Of a stretch of 64,000 nt of DNA, positions 11,430 to 23,183 are shown one piece after another (the first letter of the stretch is position 1; the number at the start of each line of letters is the position of its first letter). The notes under the pieces are model-generated. The model saw nothing but the letters and a program-made list of their open reading frames with translations. It ran no database searches and was not told the origin of the DNA. Where the stretch lies: NCBI GenBank assembly GCA_019828545.1, contig JACVRA010000203.1:1-64000 (forward strand). The letters run 5' to 3'. Source of the stretch: Paracamarosporium sp. OC-R06-R3 (Eukaryota > Ascomycota > Dothideomycetes > Pleosporales > Didymosphaeriaceae). The translations under genes and the position numbers were made by a program.

Positions 11430-13041
11430 GTCGGCGACTGGCGACGAAATTAAGCCTCAAGCTTGTTGGAGAGAAAAATGATATTAAATAAATAAAGTGT
11501 GCCAGCACCAAGAAGAAAAGAGTGTGTTAGGATGAAAAAGGATAGACACCTAAGGAATGAGATGAGGATGCAGCGAACCGGTGGGTAGAGGGAAATCAGG
11601 CCACACGCCAGGGACTGGGAATATATGGCATTGCCATGTTGTCGACGGTTTAAGGCTTCTGACAGGCCTGAGACGCTGCGTTGACGGATGCCTGGGTTCC
11701 GAACGTGCAACGTCTCACGCATCATCACTGGGCAGGTAAGCGCTCACGCTAATTTAGTGCTGTGCTGGATTCTGGACCCATCAATGAAGGCCAAGAGGCT
11801 GTACAGTAGGACTACGAAGTGTGGACACGAAGGCGATGAGCTTGGATGTTGGAGATGACTTGAGTCGATGCGTGAAGGTCAAGGGCGATGGGGATCGTGA
11901 ATGCGGAGGTGCAGTGTCCCGCCCCTAGAGTTTCAGCGTTGAATAAGCGAACTGCAGGCATGAAGATCTTGACCAACAGCACTTGGACAAATTCGAATTA
12001 GACGCCGGGCGCTGCATTATGTCTCGCTTGAAGGAACATCACGAAGTTGTGTGCTGATCATCACGCGAAGCGCACAGCTTGGGCCATCGGTGCGCCTTTC
12101 CGCATGGGGCCGTTCTGCCTGTCAATCTTTGTATTGACACTCAGAGCACAATTCTGGTCCGATCGTAAATTCCACTGCAGATACATGCCGCTACTTACAG
12201 ATTGCACTGCCAATTTACGGTTTTAGCTTTCGGTCAGCTACTTACTACTGGAATGAGCATCGAACAAGCACACGCGGATACACTTTTTCGTCGCATTGGT
12301 CGAACAAAGGAGCTGAAAGAGACTATGTTGAGATTCTCTGTAGATCAACGGATAGATAGCTGTGAGTGTTACGTTCGTGAAAAACGAGGTTACTGCTTCT
12401 TTACAGTATAACGTCACTCTCATCGCCATCCCCCATCCCCCATCACATGGAATCTTCTTCCTATAAGCTAGTTCTGTGAGTCAACACTGCTCAGGTAATG
12501 TGAACAGCGATATCAAACAATTGAAAGCATTTGTACATGCTACACACTAGGTTCTAGACGATGGGCACGTTGGAGCGACGGAATCACAAAAATGTGGGTG
12601 AGGACCATGTCGTGTGCGTATTGCTAGGGAAGAGTTACAGATGGCGAAACTAATGAAGAGAAACATTTCCTTCATTCAAACTCGGGGTGGTATTTTTCGC
12701 GTAAGAGCACTTTGTTCATGACAAGAACACTCGCCAGTCGGTAGTTAGCGTACACGAAACTCCCTGGGCTACCTTCAATGATACTCGCGTCTCAAGCCGA
12801 AGACGTGGCTTAGAACCTACGGTTCATCACGTAGAAGGCCTTCACATACTCTCGTGCTGACTATAGACATGTATATACGCCCTTCTACATTTCCCATGGC
12901 TTCTGCATCCACATTTTCATCGTCTGCGACGAAACATCATCGAATCGCTACACGAACCTTGTTCACACTATCAAACACTCACTTAACAGAAACAACTTTC
13001 ATAGCACTCTATAGTTACTGTGCTTTACGACTACAACATAC
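11430..13041. other. Intergenic, no supported gene
   Basis: About 1.6 kb with only short overlapping open frames. A plus-strand frame ending at the GTATGA at 13100 could be an alternative first exon of the next gene, discussed there. Confidence 0.45.
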
Positions 13042-14406
13042 ATGGCAGACAAGCACGCCATCCATACTGCACAGGACAGAAACAAGACCCCGAACGAAGG
13101 TATGAACTGCGATTTAATATCATGGATAGTAACTGACAAAGACCCAGTACATCAGCCTTTTTACCGGCCTGTAGGTACAGCTTCAACTTTCTCCACGCCC
13201 ACAAGTTGTTTCTCGCAGATACCTGAGAGGCATATCCTGGAAGCTCAGCCTGCATTCGCAAGTGCATCGATACAGCAAGCTTTGCCATTGCAGATAAATT
13301 TGACATCGAGCAACCAGCAAGCATCGTCTTCTAACCATCACTTCGGAACAGCTTTGTCAAAGCCAGAAAACTTCGTTAACTCTTCGACGCTCGCTTCACC
13401 ACTTGCGACGCTTGCTGGACAGCCCTCTCCCAACCTAAATCTTTTATCAACACCGGTCTCAAATTCATCGTCGATTGTTAACCAAGTATACGAAGACCGT
13501 GAGAGCGATTTGAACCCTTCAAACGTCTGCGAGATGTTCACTCAATGGCAGAACCCAATGTTGCTTTCTCGGGACAGTGTACTCATAGACTCAAAAGTCT
13601 CGGAGCAAAATTCTGTCCAGCCATCATCAAATCGCTGGCAAGAAGCCCGCACTTATCGACGTAGAGTCTGGGAACCACCCTACATTGATCCTTACACCGA
13701 CGACACCATCGCTAACGTTGAAGCAAACGCCGAATTCTGGGTCAATCAGCTCATCCTTTCCATAAAAAACACCAAAGACGTAAAAGATCCCGCAACCTCG
13801 CACCACTGTCGCCTTTTCCTTTCTGGAAGCATCGATCCCTTGCTCATCGAAGCCTGCAGCCGAGAAGTCTTCACTGCGCTTATTGACCGTTGTAAGAATG
13901 GTTTCCGCGGACCAGCAACCTTCAACAAAGCATTGAAAGCAAGCCATAAACTCGAGCCCGATCGAACAGCGGCGTGTGAAGAGCGTATGGAGAATGTGGT
14001 TAAAGTTTTGTCCTGGAATAAACGCGCCTGCAAGGATGTGTTATATGAGGACTGGAAGATTAGACTGCTTGTAAATCATCCGCTATCTTACGATAAAGAG
14101 AAAGATTCACAAAAAGGTTCAAACGACCAGAGAAGGAAGAGGCAGCTTGCTGACCGAGAGAGATTGGAGAAGACGGAGGAAGAGCTCAGAGCATATCGGG
14201 AGGCGCACCGAGAAGTTGCCGTGGACGAAAAAGGTGCTACGCAATTCATTGACGCCTTTACGTACAGGGGGCATGTTCGACCAGAATGGATTTGTGAGCA
14301 GGCTGCCGATGGGTTTAATGGACTTGGCGGGACTGTTGCTATTTCAAGTAACCGATCGGTCTATAATCAGGTTGGGGGAGACAATGCGAAGCGACAAAGG
14401 ATATAA
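13042..14406 (+). CDS. Unrecognised 454-residue protein with C-terminal coiled coil
   Basis: One continuous frame. Residues 1-190 are Ser/Gln/Asn-rich and look disordered. A compact conserved-looking region follows (RRRVWEPPYIDPYTDDT onward through LSGSIDPLLIEACSREVFTAL and AFTYRGHVRPEW), containing a charged helix of about 45 residues rich in Arg/Glu (RRKRQLADRERLEKTEEELR) that should form a coiled coil. The C-terminus ends basic (NAKRQRI). This could be a nuclear or RNA/DNA-associated factor but I have no motif to prove it. A 56-bp GTATGA...CATCAG segment (13100-13155) could be an intron joining the conserved frame to an upstream exon starting at 12854 or 12896, so the first 38 residues are uncertain. 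Confidence 0.7.
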   Translation: MADKHAIHTAQDRNKTPNEGMNCDLISWIVTDKDPVHQPFYRPVGTASTFSTPTSCFSQIPERHILEAQPAFASASIQQALPLQINLTSSNQQASSSNHHFGTALSKPENFVNSSTLASPLATLAGQPSPNLNLLSTPVSNSSSIVNQVYEDRESDLNPSNVCEMFTQWQNPMLLSRDSVLIDSKVSEQNSVQPSSNRWQEARTYRRRVWEPPYIDPYTDDTIANVEANAEFWVNQLILSIKNTKDVKDPATSHHCRLFLSGSIDPLLIEACSREVFTALIDRCKNGFRGPATFNKALKASHKLEPDRTAACEERMENVVKVLSWNKRACKDVLYEDWKIRLLVNHPLSYDKEKDSQKGSNDQRRKRQLADRERLEKTEEELRAYREAHREVAVDEKGATQFIDAFTYRGHVRPEWICEQAADGFNGLGGTVAISSNRSVYNQVGGDNAKRQRI

Positions 14407-16367
14407 CTTCTTTGTGTATTCCTTATCAGAGATCGAATATGTTTCAATGCCCAATATAGGGAAATTTGAGTGTACAAGAATTTGCGTAGAACTACTTTGC
14501 AGTAGCAGAGGAGATATATATTTGAGTGGATATGCGTTGTCATTTTGCAATGTATAACATAATGGATCCCTTGCCATTGTAACCCGGAGTGATGATTTCC
14601 CCCAATTTACTTCATGTTTGTTGCCTTCGAAGTACCCCCCTCCTCGTCCACGAACTGCTGATCGCCACTGATCTGATTGATCATTTGCTCACTTGTGTTG
14701 TTTGACTTGTTGCTCGCGTCTGTTCCTTATCAGCTTGCTCTTCCCGTGCCGGTTTTTACACCCTGTAGACTGCTGTAAGACCGCGGGAAAGATTACTTGG
14801 ATTGTGTTGACCGCCCTGGGCCTGCTTGTGCCACTGCTGACTCGTGTCGCTCTGATCCGGAGACGAAAGCTGACCGGTCTGCATGTTCTCCCTTTGAGAA
14901 CTGCTTGGGTTGAGTCCTTCGGCCATACGTTTAGCTTGCTCCATCGTTAATGCGCTGGTGTACGTTCAATGTATTATGCTGTAATTGCGGAGAGCGGATA
15001 TGTATTGCGGGAGAAATGACGACGATTTTCTTGTCTTGGAAGGGATGTGTTTGCCTTTTATCGAGACTGGAATAGCTGAAGGGATAGTTCAAAGCTAACA
15101 TGCAATATGACGAGATAGCTACATAGTAGTTGCTAGACAAGGTGGGGTTCTTCACGTTCTGAATTGATTCGCAGTTGAAGTTTAGCATTGGTGCTAATGT
15201 AGGGTCCAATTACCTCATGACGCATCTTTGGCTGCAACAGTGAGTAATAAGGGTCCAGGTTTTTTGGTGGGCTATGGTGTATTTCCATTTTCAATTAGAA
15301 ATTTTACTGATGTGAATTTTGAGGATAATGTAGATCATAATGCCTAGGTAAAGCAGGTTACTCAGTATGAGTAGTTCAGAAAATACATAAGCTCCTGTTA
15401 TCACTCACGCCAGCCTGTTCATAGAAAACGCAAGAGGGAATGCCACTAACAATCCCACAACGACTGCCCTTATCTTGGAGATTACCAACAAAACTCCAGT
15501 GGAAGTGTTGGTATCGATTGCTGCTAGTGCACCGGCAATCACCATACATGTCAAGTTGATTGCTACCCAATAATTCTGGACGGAGCGCGAACTTCATCTT
15601 GTTCTCTCATTCAGATCATACAGTACATAGTACCATGCAGTCATTCTGCCAGATATCTCGCATATGCTTCCTTCCAAGCAAGTTTTGGTCTATTCCTAGA
15701 ATTGAGTAAGACAAGATTCTGAAACGCATTCTTGCGGTCTCATGGATACCGCCGAAGCTTTCACATACGATCGAATTCGATCATTGATGCTAATGACATG
15801 GAAATGTATACTCGATAACTAAACGGACCAAGAACATGTACTTAGTCATAAAAAATTAGCCTCTTTAATGGATCTTCACTATTTTGTGAGTGCGGAGCCA
15901 CATAGACGCCGACGGTAACACCTTGACAACATCTTCGTCCACGGATACCCGTGCATCATGATGCAGTCCTGTGCCTGGCAGCTAATATGCTTGCTATGCA
16001 CCCACAGTCCCCATAATCTTCAAGCTCCGGTCTACAGTGGGTGCACGTTATGTCTGGAAAACCGTTGCGTTCATGATGTCACTGTACTACTTGTGAGAAG
16101 TATAACCCACGTTGAGCAGCATACACACGATAGAAGGAGGTATGAGACATGAACCTATGCTCATCGTAGCACTCATCCGTCACTTTCGAGTACTATAACT
16201 ACAACAGCCACGTAAAGTCGAGACCAACATAGGATACTTCCAAACAGTTTGTTCTGTGCGATGTGATCGTCAAAAGGGACCGGATATTTTCAGTTATGCC
16301 CCGATCTTATAGAGCGACCGTTGTTGACTTGATTACGAAACTTGACAATCCTCTTTCTTGCAATGTT
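14407..16367. other. Intergenic, one weak Cys-rich frame
   Basis: Nothing with a domain. A 73-codon minus-strand frame (15376-15597) has five cysteines and a regular composition but no signal peptide or supported first exon; it is reported as a finding, not as a gene. Confidence 0.4.
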
Positions 16368-17884
16368 CTACTTCGCCTCTTTCAACAACGCCTCAGCTGC
16401 TGCATCCTTTTGTCCTACACTGCCACTCCGCCCGGCGGGTTTTAATTCGCCCGAAGTCGACTCCTCCACTTTCTTGGCCTCGGCTGCCTTCTTTAACCGT
16501 TCTGTATCCTCAGCTTTGATGTCTTTCGTCTTCGCTTCTTCCTCGTCGCTGTCGCCGAGACTGAATGGATCGTGTTCGTCAGACTCTGGGTGCGGTGCTA
16601 TCGAGGTTAACGGCTGCCACTTCTTGCCTCCTGACTTGTTGCCTGTGACGCCGGTCTGTTGGCCGTTGGGTGATGGATTGCGGTACAAAGCATCAACTTC
16701 GTCAACGGGACCACTCTGAGGTGGTGAGACAGGCGTAGGCTTAAAGAGATCGGGGTTGGCGAGTGGGCGGTTGGACCGTTGGTTTGCAGGAGCTATAAAA
16801 CACAATCAGTATGCGCATGTTTTACCTGGAACAGCCATGAACGTACCCTCGTCGTCCCTTAATTCTAGAGCCTCAAAATCATCCCCCAGCACACGATTAT
16901 CGTTGTCATAGCGGTTGTGGTCAGCCGATCGGCGTGCCTCAGCAGATCTACGAATGCCGCGAAGCTGAGATGATTGGGAAGGGCCGAAGTCTTGTCGAGC
17001 ATGCACCTCATTGCCATACTCATCGTATCTCTCCGGCTCGGGTTCTACTTGTTCTTTGATTTGTTTGAAGAAGTTAGTGAACATGACTTTCGTGTCATTG
17101 AAACCCTTTTCGATATTGCGTCTAATCTCGGGTATATCATCTACAAAAGTGTGAGTTACAATTTTACGAGATATGTCGTGAAAAGCAATTACCCTTGAAA
17201 AAGTCACGGTCGTCTTCATCGTAGCTGTCTCTTTGCTGTCGCTGCCGAGGTTGTCGAGCATCGCCTCTAGAGCGCGGATCGTATCCCTGGCTCTGCTGGT
17301 AGTGTTCAGCCAGTTGGCGTGCGTATATCTCATCTTGCTCGACCTGACTACGGGGCTGCGACGGCCGCGGAGGTTTCTGCGGAGGGGCTTCCTCTGCCTT
17401 GAAATTGGGATCCGATGCGGCTGTTCCCGTTAGCTACGGTCTGCGATGTGCGAAGCTCTCGTTGCAAACGTACACAGCAAGGAATTGAACGCCCTCTCAA
17501 CGTCCCAACCACTGGCCAGGAGTACTGCCCTGATAGACGTGGCATCAATTCCGGGAAAAGCTTCCATAAGCGTTTCTGTAGCCTGCTGCTGTGGGCTCAT
17601 GGGGCGCGGCGGCTTCGGGGGCGGGATCTCGGTCGCATCATCTGAGAAGCGCACGCCTGGCTTTGGCGATTTGGAGGGAGGAGGTGGGGAAGCGATGCGG
17701 TCGCCCGAAGCTGCAGGAGCCTCGTCGTCGTCATCGAAGTCGAGCTCACGAGCGGTGGTGGGTGATTCGTGGCCGGAGCCTGCGCCCAACTTGGTGGGCT
17801 GAAGGAGCGCGTTAGCACATGGTGTTGAGTCGAGGGGCATGCGGGGTTGTTGCCTACCTTCTCGTCGACTGCTTTCTCAGACAT
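16368..17884 (-). CDS. CUE5: CUE-domain ubiquitin-binding adaptor, Cue5-like
   Basis: Five exons in transcript order: 17884-17858, 17798-17474, 17420-17193, 17140-16847, 16792-16368 (introns 59, 53, 52 and 54 bp), about 432 residues. The CUE domain is at about residues 65-105 (TETLMEAFPGIDATSIRAVL...VERAFNSLL). It is followed by the DEIYARQLAEHY segment and, across the third intron, the DDIPEIRRNIEKGF stretch that characterises Cue5/Don1-type proteins. The rest is Pro/Ser/Glu-rich and disordered. Yeast Cue5 binds ubiquitin through CUE and Atg8 through a short motif to deliver ubiquitinated aggregates to autophagy; I infer a similar role. I could not place an unambiguous Atg8-interacting motif. 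All splice joins preserve frame and family order, so the model is solid. Confidence 0.88.
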
Positions 17885-18152
17885 CTTTTGGAAGCGTGAG
17901 TTCCAGAGGCCAAAGAAGGGAGTGTCTGGAGTGTCTAGTGGGTTGTGGCAGCTTTGAACCGGTCGCGCGTTACGCATGAGATGTGACTTGGTCCGCTCAT
18001 GCGCCTCATGACGACGCTTCGCTAAGAAAGGTAAGACCGGCGGCAAATCACGTGCCTGGTCTCGCACCTGGGCACCTAGGCACCTCTTACACCAACCACA
18101 TTAGGTGGATTGTCTACAAGGCGTGCAATACTCCATCTACTTAACACTCTCC

Positions 18153-19530
18153 TCATACCATAGTAAATGGCGTTGTGAATCCCTGGCCCTTGTTTACATG
18201 TTCAAAAGTTTCGCCGTCCATGAGTCCGTGTATGTACGCGTCGCCCACAAACTTGAACTCTCGCCTGTGTCCATCAGCACCTACAGGCCTGAGAACAAAA
18301 GGCAACGATCCCCCGCTCACCACAGCCACCACATCGCCCAGGCAACAATCATTAGGCGCAAGCCCAATAGCTCCATTCTCCATCACGACAAAACACCCTC
18401 TCGTCGGGAGTTTTTGGATCAAAGAATCCGCATCCCTGTCCTGCTCTTCATCTTGCACGGCTTTTTTCCAGCGCTCAATTGCCGGGCCATATTCCTGAGG
18501 GCTGAGCTAATCATACACGGGCCGTGCCCATCTGGACTGGAACGCGCGTCCAAGCCGCCACACATAGTAAACAAAATACTGTCTCCAAACCCTACGTGCA
18601 TCTGTAATAGGATCCAGACGCTGAGTACCGAACCATGAATTTCTAGGTATGAAGAATGTTCTGGATATATATCCGTGACCCTGGTTTCTGTTTACAATAG
18701 CGGTATATTTTACCAACCTACACACCATAGGTGTGCAATTTCCGATTGACCGAGTAAATCGAACCAGCGGGACGTAGGCCATCTGCTTTATACCTGGATG
18801 TGAGGAGCTTTTCACGACGCATAGCTGCCCACTTGGGGTCATAGAACGTCCAGTCCGAAACCCAAGAAGGTAGAAGAAATTCTGGGACTTGCAGTAGGTC
18901 AGGAAGTTCAGCCGACCACTTATCTCGCCTTCTATACGGGCTACATTCGTAAATAAATCCTACAACCCCAACACTTCGATAAGTATTCATCTTACTGCAA
19001 TGATACAGCTTCAAAACAAGACTATGCTGCTCGACTTTGACTGTATAATCCACTCGTATCCTCTCCTTATATTCGTCCCCTGCCAGCTCTAGCATTCCGT
19101 ATACCTTGTCGTTGGGTTTCCCTGACTTCCTCGCGCGATAGTATTCCAGCGGTAAAAGTATGCTCGTGTCTTGCTATGAAGCACCAAAGGATCCACGCTA
19201 TTGTAGGAAGGTTTGGTAGGATCTACACCATTGTAGGAAGACTTGGTCACGAAAAACTATGTTGTGTTCTTTACGCAACTTACAGCATCCAAGTATTATG
19301 GACAAAGTGCCTGTGGAATCCTCGCCCCACATATAAGACAGAGCTTCATAGCGCGGTTTTCCATCCAACGACACAATGCTTAAAGTACAGTTGAAGTCAT
19401 CACTTTCATCTCCAGGAGGTAGATGCAAGATTCGTATTTGATTAAGCGATGCATTTAGAAAAGTATAGATAGGTGGCGCAGAAGTTGGACGCTGGACGAA
19501 ACGAAAATTGTCAAAGTACATAAATGCCAT
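18153..19530 (-). pseudogene. Decayed HET-domain (heterokaryon incompatibility) gene
   Basis: Three family-specific blocks are in the right order but cannot be joined. The N-terminal HET start (RILHLPPGDES...YEALSYMWGED) is at about 19530-19290. A middle block (KPNDKVYGMLELAGDEY..., LPSWVSDW) is at about 19140-18720. The C-terminal block (GCFVVMENGAIGLAPNDC..., FVGDAYIHGLMDGE) is at 18458-18153, with its frame extending up to 18842. The central HET motifs expected between the first two blocks (the WIDxxCIxQ and WTxQE regions) are missing; a diverged 30-bp tandem repeat lies at that breakpoint. A frame change near 18720-18840 and an in-frame TAG at 18507-18509 break the rest, and the gaps are too short for introns. 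Intact HET proteins trigger cell death in fungal non-self recognition; this copy should be inactive. Confidence 0.8.
19189..19248 (+). repeat. Diverged 30-bp tandem duplication inside the HET relic
   Basis: Two adjacent 30-bp units, 19189-19218 and 19219-19248, match at 24 of 30 positions by eye; five of the six differences are transitions. It lies precisely where the central part of the HET domain is missing, so it probably marks the rearrangement that destroyed the gene. Confidence 0.75.
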
Positions 19531-19887
19531 GAGGAAGCTGCAGAAAAGTGTATGGCAACATGGCTATGCTGATTTACACAGCCGTGACTTTTAGGCATAT
19601 GAAAGATGACAATGCACAAGCGCGATCATGCAGTACACCCTGCCGTGAGGCGACAAACTCGGCTGCAGCGAAGGTCAACATTCATTGGTATAGACGGTCG
19701 CGCCTCGCAGCTCGTGGCAGAACATGCTAAGCAAACAAACTTGCAACTGTGGATATGGCTCGTAAAAAAGTGGATGAAGCCTAAGAGTTGGATGGGTGTT
19801 AAGCGCGGGGGGCAAGGCATGGCCCTATTAGCCAAGAAAACAATATATACCCATGATTGTCCGCGATGTAGCACGCACATCGAGAGC

Positions 19888-20992
19888 TTAGGAAAGCCTT
19901 GAAACGCACCCAGCCTGTTGTGCCTCCATCGTCTCCATGAGCTCACTCCAAATGTGCTTTTGCAACTGCTTGCCTTCTGAATCGGACATCCATTTTGGTA
20001 CCCAATATCTGCGGTGTGATCAGCATGTCACTTAAAGTACGTTGTATGTCAACAACTTACTCTTTGATCTTGCATCCAGATAGCATCTTGCCATGACTGT
20101 CCCTTCCCGCTACAACACCATGCAAGATGGTGCGACTCCCCTGCTCCGCCGTCCGAGCAAATGCGGTCCGCAATATACCAACCATTGCACGCGTCTTCGT
20201 GGACGTATCGTGACCCAAGCCCGTTGAGCACAAGCCCGGCGCGACCAGGTTTATGGTGACACCGGTACGTTCAGCAGGGCATAAAGCGGCGAGTTCGCGC
20301 ATCGCATAGTGTTGGACGAGCTTGGTAAGAGCATATCTGGGGAGATGTTAGGTGATGTATCTTGATAGACAGATGACTGAGGAATTATACCTTTGGTCTA
20401 AATCTGCATGCTTGGAGTCGTTCAATGCCGCAAAGATTTCGTCCTTTCCACACTTCGCCAGATCCTTCTCAGCCACGAACCCAAGAGCGCTTCCAACGAA
20501 TACCAGTCTAGGTTCATTTCCAAACTTCTTTGCACTCTCCATGAGCTTAGGCATTATCAAGACACTGAGGAGCATTGTGCTGATTACGTTGACTTGCAAA
20601 GATAATTCCATGCCTTCTGCAGTTTCCCACCTATCCATTTGTACGCCAGCATTCGCAATAAAGGCATCTACCCTCTGAATCTCCGAGGACATTCTGTTCG
20701 CGAAAGCCTTGATCGATTCATATGAAGCAAGGTCGAGGTGCCACAGTTCGATGGTGCCTTTCCGTCCGGTCGAGCGTTCGATGTCGGCCTTAGCGCCCTC
20801 GCCTGCCTTCATATTTCGAACAGTGAGTATAACATGGGCCGCGGAGTTGCGCACGAGGTGTCGGGCTGTTTCTAGACCCAACCCATGGTTCCCACCGGTG
20901 ATGATGTAGGTCTTGCCGGAACAAATGTCTGCGTTGACGAGAACGGGAAGTTTCGCAAAGACTCCTTCGGCGAGGATTTGTGGTAGCGACAT
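19888..20992 (-). CDS. Short-chain dehydrogenase/reductase, retinol-dehydrogenase-like
   Basis: Exons 20992-20391, 20336-20061 and 20008-19888 (introns 54 and 52 bp) give about 332 residues. The cofactor motif is TGGNHGLG (residues about 34-41), followed by the NAG motif (IANAGVQ), the catalytic Ser region (VFVGSALG) and the catalytic YALTK, which is created by splicing exon 1 to exon 2. The order and spacing are those of classical/extended SDR enzymes that act with NAD(P)H on carbonyls or alcohols. A C-terminal acidic helix follows (MSDSEGKQLQKHIW). It is the leftmost intact member of the metabolic gene set at 19.9-33.3 kb. The substrate cannot be inferred. Confidence 0.88.
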
Positions 20993-21438
20993 TTCTATTC
21001 AGAACTGGGAAACCTTGAAAAACAAAATTAAAACCGAACAACCAAGAGGGTGGAAAGGAAAAAGGCCAATGTCGGTATGCTGGTAACTTGGTCGTTGTGC
21101 CCTTTATTGGGATGTTTGAGGTGTCTTTCTTTCTTATGCACCAGGAGGCTGAAATTGTCACTCCGGCCATTGCTTAACTCCGCTCAAAAAAGATCATTCA
21201 CCGGAGGAATTGGTCCACTTGTACTCCGTAAGTGTTCTTGAATTTGATGCGACAAGATCCCCAATACTCCTGCCCGACTGTCATTGGTTGTAATAACGTG
21301 TGACCAATCAGATATTACCATCCTCTTCGGGTTTAGCGCTCGATGCTCTACCTGCATCGCACGGATGTTGTGCGTCCGTCGTTACAGGACGCATGTCTCT
21401 AAAATATCGCTATGAGAGCTCGAACGTAGGACGGACTG

Positions 21439-22982
21439 CTAGTGTGCCTCTTTCTCTGCGCCTTTTTGCCTTTCAGTTTCTTCCCAGATCTTCTTGGCAA
21501 CCGCGTCGTGGGATATATGTATCCAACAGTATCCACTGAGAACCTGTTGAACTTGTAACCAAGTGCGGATCTGACGCTGTTGGCAGATCTCCAAAAGAGT
21601 TGGTGTGATCCATTCGTCTTGGTCACTATGCAGAATTGACACTCGGCCAATGAAGACCGACCATAGCAGAAGCTTCCAGGGTGCGCCAGTGATGGCCATG
21701 CAGCGCTGAATAGCTCTTTTGAGTTGGGTTGCTAGAAGCTCGTAGTGAAGCTTATCAGTTGTATAATTTGGAAGTGATGTTGTCATCAGTGCGAGAAGTG
21801 TCAGCTGCAGTAGATCATCTACAGGCTGACTGGGCCTCGTTCCTTGTAAAGACGCGAAGTCGATCAGTCGATGAATAATTGAGAAAGCTCGTTCGGAAAA
21901 CTCAAGAGGATCTAGTCTTCTCAGTTCATCGATTGCATCAAGAGATTCGGTGAAGGTCGTGACATCAGACAAAATGCAGATCAGTTCCACATCAATGCCG
22001 CCTTCATAAAGCTCTGTATATGTTGGACGAATAAGTTTCGGCCTCCTCGTTTGGGCCGGTACTGGTGCATCGGCGCCACTAAATCGCATAGGCAAGCCAC
22101 TTCGGAGTGCAAACTCCAGATCGATCCTACAAGTCATTTAGTAGAAGGACATGTCTAGATATGGTTGGAACTGACCTCCATGGTTTTTGAGCCAACGCAC
22201 GATTATGCTTCATGAGGTTCGCCAGGCCACCGCGCAATCGTACCATACGACAGAGTCCATCGAAATGCACTAGACCAATATCGACGTTCCCATGTACAAG
22301 CTGATAAATGGCAAGAATGGTGACACCTGCTATTGCTTTGTCTGATACAGCTTCAGGGCCTGCGAGTCTTTTTTGGGTTATTCTGTACGCCCTGGACAGG
22401 TGTTCCAGTGCGTCTGGCCATATCTTCGCCTGATCCCCTAAGTATCCGCGGAACGATGCCTTGATTGCAAGTACACCATGCATATCTGGAAGGGTCAGCT
22501 ATTGGGACAATGGATGGGAAGGACGCTCATGTACATCCTTCATCGTAGAAAACATATTGAAGCCAAACGTAGTCCATGAAGTCAAGTTTCGAGCAAAACT
22601 CCGATGGATATAACCTTTTATCAAGTAATGAGAGCCCTAGGATAGGAACTATGCGTTAGTGATCTATGCTCGTGGCAGTCCGCCAGACAACTGCCTTACA
22701 TTGACGTAGCAGCTCTATAGATTCGACGCTCTGATTAGGTATCTCAGCGAAAGCTAAGTCATTGCAAATCAAACGATCGTATAGCACTGAGCGAGTATAA
22801 ACTTGTATTTGGTGCTTCGCTGCTGTCATGTTGTTGCTGCATGTGCTATGCTGGGTGGCGGCATCGCGATTCTTTCTGCGGGAGGGGCGGGGTCGCCCTG
22901 CATTTTTCCCGACCATAACGTGAGAGCGGATGAGGCGTCTCTCCTTTGGCCCGATATCGCTTGTGATGAATTGAAAAGTCAT
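21439..22982 (-). CDS. Fungal_trans_2-type transcription regulator lacking a Zn2Cys6 finger
   Basis: Exons 22982-22700, 22648-22535, 22485-22176 and 22126-21439 (introns 51, 49, 49 bp) give about 464 residues. The N-terminus has the short motif (TFQFITSDIGPKERRLIRSHVM with GRPRPSRRK) typical of Pezizomycotina regulators in which a basic stretch replaces a zinc cluster. The middle carries the helix-rich fungal transcription factor domain (DYVWLQYVFYDEG, GVLAIKASFRGYLGD, AIAGVTILAIYQLVHGN, FDGLCRMVRLRGGL). I see no CxxCxxxxxxC array. By position it may regulate the neighbouring oxidoreductase and transporter genes; that is an inference. Each intron restores the reading frame, which supports the model. 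Confidence 0.82.
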
Positions 22983-23183
22983 ATTGTGTTCTGGATGGTG
23001 AAAGCATGACGACAGAACGTTCGAACGCAAGGAGCATCTCACCTATTCCTGCGCTATTCCTACATGAGTTAGACAACAGCATCCCACGCATAAGCGTTTC
23101 CCCACGGTGGTGTAGTACTCATTCTCATCAACCCCTAATCGATTCTATGTAGGCAATGTTCTAGTGCATAATTCCCATCTCCA

